NCBI RefSeq assembly: GCF_013368755.1
Contig: NC_049561.1
Coordinates: 6,200,001 to 6,264,000, forward strand
Length of the DNA stretch: 64,000 nt
Reading direction: 5' to 3'
Source: Talaromyces rugulosus
Taxonomy: Eukaryota; Ascomycota; Eurotiomycetes; Eurotiales; Trichocomaceae
Shown here: positions 10,909 to 21,345 of the stretch, piece by piece
Numbering within the stretch: the stretch's first letter is position 1
Layout: each line of letters starts with the position of its first letter
The notes under the pieces: model-generated
What the model saw: only the letters and a program-made list of their open reading frames with translations
The model's database searches: none
Told to the model about the DNA's origin: nothing
Position numbers and translations under genes: made by a program

Positions 10909-12246
10909 TCACCTCTTTTTCCTGCCCGTCAGCTCGCCAATCAACCACCCTGCCCTGTTAGACCAATTGATCAAGTTTAGATGACTGACTCCGACTAGTG
11001 TGCCTTTGTAGCCTGCATCGCCACCCCATTTACTGCTCGCAACACTGACAAGACCGTCATTTGGTCCTTCAATCTCTTCGAGTAACTGATGGAAGGATCG
11101 GAAAATGTTGAAAAGCCCTGGTTGGAACATTGCGCCGTAGGAGAAGTACCTAGAGCTGTTAGTTTTCCAAGTTCTGTTTTTTTCTTTGGAAGGCGGTTAG
11201 TAGCTTACCGAACATCATCTATGTTTGGTACATTGGGATTGAATTCGTCTTGTAGATATGTGCGTGTCAGTTGGCTGAACGCTCTTGCATCGAGCGGAAT
11301 TCGGTCAATGGACTTGGATAATTTGCGTAGCCGGGTAACTTGATATCAATACTTTTAGTGTATCCCAGCCAAAATATTGTCATGGGGCTTCTACACACCA
11401 TTTGTGTTGACGTATCCCATGAAATAATCCGCAATTGCAGAGCCTATCTGAATGTTAGTATTTTTATGTCACGAATAGGGAAGAAGCGACTCCAGACCCC
11501 GATGAGGCGTTGCAATTGTAGTCAGGGACTGAATATTGAATTCCGTCGGCCTGAGCTTGCTAATCATATATCGAGAATCGAGGCCCCTATCGTAAATGTG
11601 AATTTCTTATCCGAATATCATCACCCGTTGATGACCTACCCCTACATATAAATGTCAGCTATCTCAGCCACCGCATCACTAGAGAAGAACATACCATGCT
11701 ATGTCTACACATTTTCCAATATTATTCTCTGACGCTATGTTGAAAAAAAAAAAGGCAGCACTTACGCAATGATATTAACATTATCTCCCTTTGCCCCCGC
11801 AGCAATGTCCTTGACGAGCTCTTCTGCCCGATTCTCAATCGAACCATAAGGAGGCACCGTGGCAGTAATCACTTTGACCCCTTTCATCGACAGTGCATCT
11901 TTGATGCCATGCCAGTACTGTATGGGCGGGAAAAGGGGCCCAGCCAGCCGGATTTCGTCGAAGCCTAACAGGCCATGGGCCAGCACAATCGTGTTTTTGG
12001 GTGTTTCTATTTGCTAGTCAATATATACAAAATAAAAAATTTTTTCTTCCTAGAATACGCACGATAGTTTTCTCGAATATCGGCAAACTTGTCTTCGATC
12101 AATGTGCCCAGGCGTGAAAAACGCGGATCTGTTGCGCTGCCGCGATCCCGACGTGTCAACGAAGTAGAAAAACTGTGTTGGCCGTGTTTGAGAATCAGAG
12201 GTCTGGATCGAGTAGCGACCAGAGAAAGAGAAACCATGGGCCTCAT
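10909..12246 (-). CDS. Lipase-like alpha/beta hydrolase with micro-exons
   Basis: Eight exons give 313 residues: 12063-12246, 11766-12006, 11695-11704, 11640-11641, 11498-11586, 11399-11443, 11209-11338, 10909-11149. Seen motifs are VLAHGLLGFDEIRLAGP (oxyanion region), AHSMGGLDSRYM (nucleophile elbow, Ser144), TTIATPHRGSAIADY, NDGLVSVASSKWG and VGVSHLNLINW (catalytic His area). This pattern is that of fungal triacylglycerol lipases related to bacterial lipases. The N-terminus (RPMVSLSLVATRSRPL, then HSFSTSLTRR) looks like a mitochondrial or membrane-targeting leader. The nucleophile elbow is spread over a 10-nt exon, a 2-nt exon (GG) and the next exon, with two 53-nt introns around the 2-nt exon. 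If the 2-nt exon is not used, the frame is lost right after the active-site serine. Confidence 0.8.
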
Positions 12247-12697
12247 AGCAATAAAACACGGAGGCTCAAAGTTTCCTTTCTAGCCGGTTTCAACTGACAG
12301 ATTTGAGTTCAGACAGGCGGGATCGCGGATACTGATACTGATGGTCAGTAACAGCGCTAGCCGTCAGTTGGTATGTGAGCGTATATTAACCCACCACAGA
12401 GCATTTATTAACTTTCTTTTATTTGTATAATTTAAATCACACCGACATTGAAGTGATTTGCACGCCAAATTATTTACTACAAGGTGTTATGCGGGTGGTG
12501 AAAACCTGTTGCGTAAAGCATTCGAAAGCTTCAAGGTTGAGCATCCAACATTTGAAGTCGTGTTATTCATATTTCTTGCGACCCAGATGTAGTTGATATA
12601 TATGCTATAAAAATGTGTCGCAAAAAAACTCCATTTCAGGGCCAAAGGCCAGTCCGAATCCGATCATAACCAAATATACAGCAACAGTAACTCATTC
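12247..12697. other. Gap
   Basis: 5' flank of the lipase-like gene and 3' flank of the V-ATPase gene. AT-rich, nothing recognised. Confidence 0.6.
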
Positions 12698-13420
12698 CTA
12701 GGCCGCGATCTTCTCTGGGACTTCCGGCTTGACATCTGTGACTGCGCCGACCAAGTCCTTCACAACCTTGTCGCCCGACTTCTTGCCAGCCTCTTTGATA
12801 TCTAGCATCTGGGTCTCGGCATCCTTGCCGGCCTCCGCCTCGGCCGTCTTGTTACCGCTCGAATGCTTGATATCGAATGTTAGCCTGCGATCTAGTCCCG
12901 CGGTTCATCATAACCGATAAAACGACATGGTAGCTACGGGGGATCGTAGCTACTATGCAGAAAGCTCAGAGCGTACCTCGGCCTCGAACTTCTTGAATTC
13001 GTCTTCCTTTTGCTTCCTGTATTCATCGATCTCGCGCTGCGCCTCTGTCCGAGCTTCTTTTACTCGCTTGGTGCGATCTGCTCGAGTTAGTTTATCTAGG
13101 CATCTTCTGCCACAGGGTTTCGCGGAGGCTGGGCAAGCACGGCGTACATTCTCTGGCTGAACGATCAAAGTCAGTAAACATTGCAAGTATATAATATCGA
13201 AAACGTGCAACCCACCTTGCTGGACAATCTTCTGAGCTTCTCGCTCAGCCTGTTTATCTTGCGTTAGCATTCATAACCTGTTCGCCGGGTTGTCACGTAT
13301 GGTGGGGGTCGACGTACGTCCAGGAGGGTCTGGATACCAGCGGAGTTTTGTGCGGACTGCAGCAGCTTTAGTTAGCAAAATGATGACCTCACACCAAAGC
13401 AGCAGAAACAAACATACCAT
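12698..13420 (-). CDS. vma10: V-type proton ATPase subunit G
   Basis: Six exons (13418-13420, 13318-13356, 13216-13249, 13148-13156, 12977-13077, 12698-12865) give 117 residues, the normal size for Vma10. Exon 1 is only the ATG. Exon 4 is 9 nt and supplies the middle of the sequence QQAREYRTKRVK. The protein starts MSAQNSAGIQTLLDAEREAQ and continues with EAQREIDEYRKQKEDEFKKFEAE, the conserved amphipathic helix, and ends DVKPEVPEKIAA. Subunit G pairs with subunit E in the peripheral stalk that links V1 to Vo, so it acts on the vacuole and endomembranes. The last intron uses an AAG acceptor (ATATCAAG) after a good CTAAC branch site. It shares a 269-bp divergent promoter with Pet117. Confidence 0.93.
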
Positions 13421-13689
13421 GGTGGAAAGAATAGCAGATCTCTATTGTCAGTGGTGAGATCGGGCCCGCAGAAGCAACGATTGGAGAGCAGCGCGCGGAG
13501 ACGTCGACGCCTTGCTGCAGCTCCGTGGTGGGTCCTATTCTGCCGCGATATACCGCCCGTGCTTATCAGTCCAAGGTACCTCAAAATTATTATTATTTTG
13601 CCTGAATTCTTCATCGTTCTGGTATTCTATGCCAGGCTTTTAAAATTCCACCAGAGTCTATATAACCGGGACGGATCTTCTTCTCAGTC
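13421..13689. promoter_or_regulatory. Divergent promoter, vma10 / pet117
   Basis: 269 bp separate two start codons facing away from each other. Both products serve energy and organelle function, so co-expression is plausible. A GC-rich block at about 13460-13560 may be the shared core. No specific site is claimed. Confidence 0.55.
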
Positions 13690-14037
13690 ATGTCTCGTGC
13701 GTCGAAAGCGACCCTAGCCGCGACCACGCTCGCAACGGCCGGAATGATCTACTTTGTGCACTGGGCGCAAGAAACAGACAGAGCTGTTAGCGTCTTCCTT
13801 TTCCTTTCATTTTTTATTCATTAATGTTATGTCAACCGTTTTAAGCTTATATACTGATTGATTTTCCGTCAGGCTATGCACGCAGGCGTCGAGCGAGACG
13901 AAGAGAAACAGCGCATCAAGCGTGAACGCCAGGCCGATTTCGAGATGCAAAAGCGCCTAGAGGAAGAATACCGCAAGATCCAAAATGTTCCCGAGGGGCA
14001 GAATAATAGTGGTAGAGGCTCGGAGCAGGAGAGTTGA
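13690..14037 (+). CDS. pet117: Pet117-like cytochrome c oxidase assembly factor
   Basis: Two exons (13690-13785, 13873-14037; 87-nt intron with a GTTAGC donor) give 86 residues. The N-terminus is a hydrophobic, serine/threonine-rich helix (MSRASKATLAATTLATAG then MIYFVHWAQETDR), fitting a mitochondrial inner-membrane anchor. The conserved Pet117 core follows: AAMHAGVERDEEKQRIKRER, then DFEMQKRLEEEYRK. Pet117 supports assembly of complex IV, linked to heme a synthase in yeast. Length and motif order match the family. The tail is Gly/Ser/Glu rich and not conserved. Confidence 0.88.
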
Positions 14038-15118
14038 CAGGATTATTGACAGATAATCTTCATGCGGTCTTAATTGATCCGTTCTGGGGGAAAACTTTTG
14101 GGCGTTTTTCACAAGCAATGGGATGCATTGCGGTCTGGACCGCATTCTGTTGCTGATGATTATATGCGTCTTTTTATTTTCTGCTTAGAGTATTTATGCG
14201 CGATGTTGTATACTTACTGTACTATAGAGCTCTCTACTTGGATTATGTTATTAGTAATGTATCAATTGATATCGGGCCAGCTCATTGAGAAGATAATAAT
14301 GACATTAAACGTCTAAAAGACTTGTTATGATATTTGTGGAAATTACCATGTCTGATAAATACAAATTCCCAGCATTTAAGCAATGCATCGTAGCCATCGT
14401 TTAGTTGATACAACAACCCTAACATTGACTCTATCGCTTTATGCTATGAAAATTGGCCTGAGGTGATGATAAAACAAATATCAGCTTCTGAAAAGAGAGG
14501 ACCTTAATTAAGGACTTGTCATGAATTATATGGACAGTTTTAAGTTGTGTAAAAGTGAGATTTACTCGAGAAGTTGAAACAACTACCAACCGGGATGGTT
14601 ATCAGTACCAGCTAGCTATGTTGATTAGATGAATAATGGATAAACTATTAATATACACATATTCTTATCTAAAACCCACTGATGGCTGTTTCCATGGGGA
14701 AAATAATATAAAAAAGCGTGATGGACTTGACTGCGGAAAACTAAGCTGTTTGTCTTATTTCAATTCAGTTTTTGCAACGAGTAGTATTCGACAATAGAAA
14801 TTTCCAATATCTCCATTTAAAAATAGCCAAATAACGAAACATTTGGCGGCTGGCTACATGCAGATAGTTGAACGTTGTGATGTCTGATTATCACTAACAT
14901 TGAATATATCAAGTGATATGTGGACAACCTTGATAATTACAGACATAAAGTGGAAAAAAGCTACATGCATGTATATCAAACGATTAACGTAACACCTAAC
15001 GATATGCGCACGTGTGAAGCGGTTTAGAGATAGAAAGTGCAAGACTGTAGTAGAGCCCTAAGAATAACCCTAGCCCTAAGCCCTCTTCGGCTTGTTGAGG
15101 AACACGCGGGTATTGTCG

Positions 15119-15141
15119 GAGGCCGGAATCAATCCGGCCTC
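15119..15141. promoter_or_regulatory. GAGGCCGG palindrome, copy 1
   Basis: A 23-bp near-perfect palindrome: arm GAGGCCGG, a centre close to AATCAAT, and arm CCGGCCTC. It lies 805 bp upstream of the dioxygenase ATG. It is the same design as copy 2. Confidence 0.4.
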
Positions 15142-15622
15142 TTGGCACGGCGGGAGCGCTACCCTATCTAGCCCCATGTGCTTATCGGCCAATCACGAAT
15201 TTGTATTACCTTGCGAATATCCCTGTGCACCTTGTGCAACACCAGAACATTGCAAGAATGCCAGGCAAAACAATACAGATAAGGATATATTCATTGCGCA
15301 GCTGTTTATTTAATGCATTCTAATTTTTGATGCTGTTTTTTGGACCATAAAAGTGTGGGGGGAAGCGCAATAAATGCGTGAGGCTCGGTCTTGAAATCGC
15401 CAGATATGGACTAGCGCAATTTCCCAATACGGCATTTATATAGATCGTATATCGACATCTTCAACATCTCTGGGGATGGATGGTTTGACTTGCGTGCGCC
15501 AGGGAAGGCCCCAAATGACCTTTAGAAACGATATCCCCCCTCATGAAGACCTCGTGATGGCTGTAGCACCGCTGGGAGCAGGGTCCACCACCGTTGACAC
15601 TCTATTTCGTAATAGTTGTAGT

Positions 15623-15659
15623 GAGGCCGGAATTGATACCGGCCTCGCTGGATATATAA
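15623..15659. promoter_or_regulatory. GAGGCCGG palindrome, copy 2, next to TATA box
   Basis: A 24-bp palindrome (15623-15646) with arms GAGGCCGG and CCGGCCTC around AATTGATA. Six bp further on is TATATAA (15653-15659), about 265 bp before the dioxygenase start codon. The placement fits an activator or repressor site on the core promoter; the factor is unknown. Confidence 0.45.
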
Positions 15660-15923
15660 GCTTGTCTGTTGTCCCGCCCAAAAACGCACTTTCTGATTCT
15701 CTTTTTACCCCTTCAAGTGCTCCCCAAAAGTCTGCCACACACTACCCCGCTCTTTTTTCCCGGACTTTTCAAAGTAGTCTGTGCCCTTTGTTCCTTCTTA
15801 CACCACCTTTTGTTATATACAGACTAGTATTATACCCAATCTCCCCCATCAACACCCTCAATACTAGTTGACTACCTGGCTGTCTCTTAATACGTCACTT
15901 CTTTTGACATTCATTGCCATATC

Positions 15924-17665
15924 ATGACTATACCCCAGGTCAAGCCTTCTACTATTGAGAAGGCCTTCCCTTATATCAACCATGACCCTGCTACCCTACC
16001 GCACTCGGTGGACCCCTTCACCATCACTACCGGGTCAGGCTTTATGCCATACCAGGTAGCCCCTACTACCATCCCACCCATCTTCAAGCCTCTTACAGAC
16101 CTCCTCGAGCGCATGCCTGTCCTCAAGCTTGACGGCAAACCAGGCCTGCTAGCTACCTATGAACTCGGAAAAGCAGTCGAGGGCTTTCCCGACTTGACCG
16201 ACGAGATTGACAAGGTGCTAACCAAGGATGGAAAGAGGGATTTGTTTACTCTCACTGCCATCTTCCGTGACTACTCCTATGTTGCCTCGTCATACATCTT
16301 GGAACCTTGCTGGGAGAATTGGTGCAAGAACCCCGAGGGAGGATATGGTATAGGCCGAGAGCTTCTTCCTCATGCTATCGCTGGTCCCATGTGGCGTTGC
16401 GCAGAAATGTGAGTCACTCGTCCATGACACCTTTATATCGAGTGTGCCATTAATGATTCATAGCTTGGACCTTCCTCCTTTCTTATCTTATGCTGCATCA
16501 TATGCACTCTTCAACTACACTCTGGTAGACCCCTCCAAGGGCCATGAATATGACAACCTACGCCTGATCCGAGGATTTGAAAATGGTCTCGATCCAAAGA
16601 GTTCCGAGGCCGGGTTTATCCTAACCCACATTGACATGGTCAAAGAGACTGCTCCAATGATCGACGGAGCTGTCAAGATTCTTGACGGTGTTGAATCCGG
16701 AGACCGTGATACTGTCAATGACGGTTTCCGGGAAATCCTTAAAGCCATGGAAGTCATCGAAGCATCTATGGAAGGTGTGTAAAAAATTTCTAGAACACAA
16801 AAGCTCAAACTGACAAAAGGGTTTTTTTTATTAGAGATGTGGAAGAACTCAAAGCCATCTGACTATCTCACATTCCGTGTTTTTATCTTTGGAATCACAT
16901 CGCAATCGATGTTCCCCAATGGTGTTGTCTACGAGGGCATAAACGACAATCAGCCCATGTACTTCCGAGGGGAGAGTGGAGCAAACGATTCTATCGTGAG
17001 TATCGTTTGGTCAGTGTTATTAATATTTATTCAAATACTTACCATTTTTTTTTAGATTCCGCTACTCGATCACTTGCTTCAGATCCCCATGCCAAACACG
17101 CCATTGACCAAGATCTTGCACGAGTTCCGCGCCTACCGTCCCCGGCCTCATCGCGAATTCCTCGCATATGTCGCCAGCACGACCGAAAAGCTCAATGTTC
17201 AAAAATTTGCAGTCCAGGATGAGGAAACTGCAATTCTCTACTTGAAGACTCTTGATCACGTCCGCAGCTTCCGCTGGCGCCACTGGCTGTTTGCTCGCGA
17301 GTATATCATTCGACGGACCTCGCACCCGACTGCCACCGGCGGTAGTCCTATTGTCACTGTATGCTTTGCCCCCCCCCCCCCCCCCCTTTTTTTTTTTTTC
17401 AGTGTAGAATACTACTGACATCCTCTTGATACAGTGGCTCCCAAACCAGCTCTCTGCAGTCATGGATCTCATGGTCGAGACATACGACAACCACGTCAGA
17501 GACAAGGCAACATCTATTCCCGTCGACGGCCCCATCTCCAACGGAGAGCCCGACTTTATTGCCACGTATAAAAAGCAGATTGTACCCATGATGGACCAGG
17601 TTCACGATCAACGCGAGAAATTGGCCCGTGAGGTAGAGCGGTGGTGCCAGGAGCGAGGTGTTTAG
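15924..17665 (+). CDS. bna2: Indoleamine 2,3-dioxygenase (IDO family)
   Basis: Five exons (15924-16408, 16464-16774, 16835-16995, 17056-17358, 17435-17665) give 496 residues. It is a heme enzyme that opens the indole ring of L-tryptophan to N-formylkynurenine, the first step of the kynurenine route to NAD. Visible family marks are FTLTAIFRDYSYVASSYIL, LLPHAIAGPMWRCAE, the heme-region block FGITSQSMFPNGVVYEG with FRGESGANDSI, and PRPHREFL with His351, the expected proximal heme ligand. SFRWRHWLFAREYI and TGGSPIVTWLPN follow. All five exons join in frame, and the fourth intron holds a C18-T13 tract. Length is somewhat above mammalian IDO, as is usual for fungal forms. Fungi often have several IDO paralogs, so the exact paralog is not certain. 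Confidence 0.92.
17369..17399 (+). repeat. C18-T13 homopolymer tract in intron 4
   Basis: 18 cytosines followed by 13 thymines just inside the last intron of the dioxygenase gene. The tract ends in CAG (17400-17402), a possible early acceptor that would bring a stop at once; the acceptor that keeps the frame is at 17434. The exact lengths could be sequencing-sensitive. Confidence 0.85.
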
Positions 17666-18921
17666 TTATCATAATGCATACCCGTAAGTCAGACAATGAT
17701 CTGTGATGGTTCATGCTTGCACACACTGGAGGAGGATTTTTATTGCTTTCTGATTATTCGAATTTTCATGTTTGGAGCTTCTGGAGGTAGCATTGAATAC
17801 TTGAGCGTTGAATAATCTTAGCGAAATTAGAACCAGATGATCGTTTAGATTAAGAACCTTGATTAGTTATGATAAATTCGGTATTTTTAAAGTGAACACT
17901 TGCAAATATTGCAGAAGTTGAGAAAATTACATAGATAGCTTTTGTTGCTGTGAACTTATTTGTCTTGGATGCGATATTAGTTTATTACTCTTATTTATGA
18001 TTGATCTCGCTGGTATCCAGGACAGTAGAGAAAACATTCCCTCGACAAAGTCAAAACCAATTACTAATTCGGAGGAATACGAGGCGTTTATCTTGGAAAC
18101 CGTAGGCCTTTTCGTTTCAGATATTGTTCGGTGACTATTATAGAAGGCCTTGTTTATCTAGTGAGATTGTTTAAATACTCCACGATTCTATCAAGATTGG
18201 AAATATTTATTTTACAGAGCTTGACAAGGCCGATGGCAACCGAGATCATATTGCTTTTCGTACTATCTTATTGAACATGATACATGAGTATGCATCTAAT
18301 ACGGAATAAAGGAAAACCCCGCGTGTAATTACATTTCCATTTTTTTTCTTTTGCCCGATGAACTCCCCTCTGACTCTATCATATCACAGATATGAGTTTG
18401 CTTTCCCGAAATTATGTCCCTTCATAGCTTTTGCAGTTTCACCATCGATATTTTATTCAGGGGCTGAATTCCAACAAACCACGATACAGCCCGGCAATTG
18501 GGCTAGCCCCTTGACCATTCTCTTTGCTCTCTCAGCGTCGTCTTCAAGTTTCGGTTTCGGTCCCAGAGTCGGTTCTATAGTTGTTTTCAATATCTGGGAT
18601 ATCCGATGAGCTTCTCTGCCGGGTTCTTAGCAGATCAACTAAATTTGCTCTGAGGGAGCTGGCGGCTGATTGGAGGGAGTTGGTCGCTGCAGACAGTAGT
18701 TGCATCAATGAGTTTACCCAGGTTCGGATTCGTGGTATGAAGGCAGTCGATGGCCAGACGATGGCCGACGATTCCTGTTGTTCGTCGCTACTCTCAGGGG
18801 ACTCTCGATGTGTAGGGCAATCTGGTTTGGATTCTGAATCCTGAGAGAACCAGCTTCTTGTTTTACAAGTGATTCTGTTAGTATTTAACCATAAAATAGC
18901 AAGTTCAGAGAGGATTCGTTC
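17666..18921. other. Gap, with a possible extra 3' exon of the next gene
   Basis: 17666-18540 shows nothing. On the minus strand, 18544-18856 is open (104 codons, Ser-rich, ending in TGA) and could be an additional last exon of the membrane protein gene at 18922-20799. Confidence 0.45.
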
Positions 18922-20799
18922 TCACTTGAGACGTAACAAGCAGCCCTTTTTTTGTTGCTTCTCGTATTCTCGGTTTGTCTTTGGGTTCCTCCCTCTCGTT
19001 CTCTCTCCGCTTCTCTCTCTGCTTGTCTCACGGCTGGTAAACACGTACCAGCTGAGGATGGTAAGCACGGTCAAAGAAATTGAGGTACCGAGATATATCC
19101 AGAAATAACCAGAAAACACTGGAAGATCAGCCGCATTCCCAGTAGTTGAGGGCACCTCGGTCGAATTCGAGCTGGCCGAGTGCCCTTCATCCATCGGCTG
19201 GAATCTCCAGTTTCTCCAGTTGTTGGCGAATTGAAATACGGGCATAGAAAAAATGGTCTATGACTCAGGGCTTCTGTCAGTGCTATTCTTGATTCAAATT
19301 TTGCAGTTAGTGCTGTCTAAGGTGTTTCTTACCGCAATTGTTGACATGGGTGCAAACAGCATCGCTACAAAAGCAATGACAGCGCTGTTTTTCGCGTCTT
19401 TTCTTGATAGCTCTGTTTGCATCTGATACTCAGTCAGCGTATTAGCGTTTGTAGAAGCTGCCAGGGTGGTCTTACAATTCCTGCCGAAAAAGACATTGAG
19501 TCCGACACGGTCTCACATCTGCTAACTAGCCGTTCAAGCTCAGCAAATATATCGGCAAAGCGTTGGTGGAATGTATCTGTTAAGTCCTTAGACTCATCGG
19601 TTTCTGGTTCTGGTAAGTTGGTAGGGGTACCATAATCAGTGCCGAATGAATTTGTTGCCGAGTTCAGAAACGATGGGAGTGCCTTGATCAGCTGTCTTTT
19701 AGTGGCTTCGACCTCACCCTTGGCCATTTTAATTGCTTCTCGCCTGTCACAAACGTCACTGATCAGTTTTGGAATGTCGCCATTGTATTTTCTGTTTGGT
19801 CCAAGCCTGTTAGCTTCTGCAAGTTCGCTCATTGTGCGGAAGCAGCTGCTCTCCCTGTCTTTGACCAGAATTTTCAAGCGCACCAATTGCAACTCAGCAC
19901 ATATGGCCAAAATGAGCAAAGGATGTTGAGTTGCATCTTGTGAGAAATCAATGAACTCTTGAACTTTGTCTATCTGCTGAGCAGAGCAACCAATCATGAT
20001 GGCTAAAGTCATTTGAGTACTTTTGAAATAAGTGAATATTACAACGAATGGGTCGGGTCCAGCATGAGAAGTTGTAAAGGCGTGCATCCATAATTGCTCT
20101 TTTTGGTGCTCGGTTGAGTCATCGTCTCCGGCATTGTTGAAGTTGCGAGTCGTCAATGTGATTGATGTTGAGATTTCACGTATAGGCGTGGAGATGTATC
20201 CGGGCAACAGACGAAAGGCTTTCCCAATCTTGTTCCAGCGTTCCTGGCTCAAGGGTAATAATTTCAAGTCTATTTCCAAAAGGGAAGGAATACGTTCGGC
20301 TCGAGGAATAGTTCTATATTTTCATTAACTAAATTAGAGGGTTTATGCTTTTATGTGTGCTCAAAGGAAAACATTGAATGTCAGTAGCTCACAGAATGCA
20401 AAGGCCATTTCTAGGCAAGTTGGGTACCGAAGGTATACGAAAGTCCTCTTCATTCGAAAATAGTGGACAGTCCTGGATGGTAAGGTTAGAAAGGATATTC
20501 CTCATGCAGGGTTTTACGGAATCAACTTGCCTGGAACCATTTTACCCAGTCTTGGTCATTTCTGAGGACCCTTCTACGGACTGTATTGCCGTGCTTCTAT
20601 TTTATGAATGAGTAACAATATTGGAGAGAAGTTAGGAAAACAATTCTAGACTCACATCATCTGTTGGGTAGCTCTCGTCATCCGTTGCATAACTCTCAAG
20701 TACTGTGCACTTGAGGCCTCCTGTCTCTCTCTCCAAGCATGTGAAATCCTTCATGTGGTTAGGGTACAAAAACGGGTCGTTATACGATGACCAGTCCAT
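18922..20799 (-). CDS. Membrane protein with CorA-like C-terminal helices
   Basis: Six exons (20656-20799, 20531-20596, 20393-20472, 19476-20313, 19333-19422, 18922-19257) give 517 residues. The N-terminal half starts MDWSSYNDPFLYPNHMKD. It carries no known enzyme motif. A long coiled region (LSDAVCDRR-like helices; ELERLVSRCETVSDSMSF) leads into LSRKDAKNS, then one helix (VIAFVAMLFAPMSTIATIFSMPVF) and a second (FWIYLGTSISLTVLTILSWYVF). This is the layout of fungal CorA-like proteins. Intron 2 has a GC donor (CAG/GCAAGT). An alternative 3' end is likely enough to mention: a GTGAGA donor just before the stop, with a TACTAAC branch site, can join to 18544-18856 and add about 103 residues. Transport function is not shown. 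Confidence 0.7.
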
Positions 20800-20827
20800 A
20801 ACGATAGACAATCAAGGTGAAAAAAAA

Positions 20828-20910
20828 GTTGTTTTGGGTTGTATTTCTCTAGACGATAGACCAGCAAGATGGAAGACAGTTGTTTTGGAATGTATTTCTC
20901 GAGAAATCAA
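20828..20910. repeat. 51-bp tandem duplication
   Basis: GTTGTTTTGG followed by a TGTATTTCTC block starts at 20828 and again at 20879, a period of 51 bp, with a few substitutions. Confidence 0.7.
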
Positions 20911-21000
20911 TGGATGACTGGCATAATTAAATATCGAGTCACAGCGTCCTTAATAGACTTCACGCAAATAAGGCACAAGGCTAACCGACAGCACCGTACT

Positions 21001-21345
21001 GCAGATGCCCTGTTGAAAAAGAAAATACTGATTATACTATTAAGCAGATGGTGAGAATCTTTGAGTCAACATCTCTGGTGGAGATTTCACAAACGGAGCG
21101 TGCAGCATCTTTCATCGCCTGCTGCTGCAGATGGCCTGTTAAAAAAGAAAATAATAAGCAGATGGGGTAAGAATCTTTAAGCTAATGTCCCTGGTGGAGA
21201 TTATAAAATAGAGCGTGCAGAATTCTTTATCATCCGATGCAGATGGCCCGTTGAAGAAAATGTTGATCTTACTATTAAGCAGATAGGGCAAGAATCTTTG
21301 AGCCAATGTCTCTGGTGGAGCCTACACAAATGAAGCGTAAGATGG
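21001..21345. repeat. Three degenerate tandem units of 105-126 bp
   Basis: Units start at 21001, 21127 and 21239. Each opens with GCAGATG(C/G)CC and has the order AGAAAAT, AAGCAGAT, AGAATCTTT, a CTGGTGGAG word and an AGCGT or GCGTGCAG end. Unit lengths differ because of small indels, mainly loss of TGATTATACTAT in unit 2. No clear open frame runs through all units. Confidence 0.8.

Larger units (their letters stand above)
14038..15923. other. Long gap upstream of the dioxygenase gene
   Basis: No gene recognised. From 14040 to 15060 it is AT-rich and featureless. From 15060 it becomes GC-richer and carries two similar palindromes (15119-15141 and 15623-15646), then a TATATAA element at 15653-15659 and a pyrimidine-rich leader before ATG 15924. 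Confidence 0.55.
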
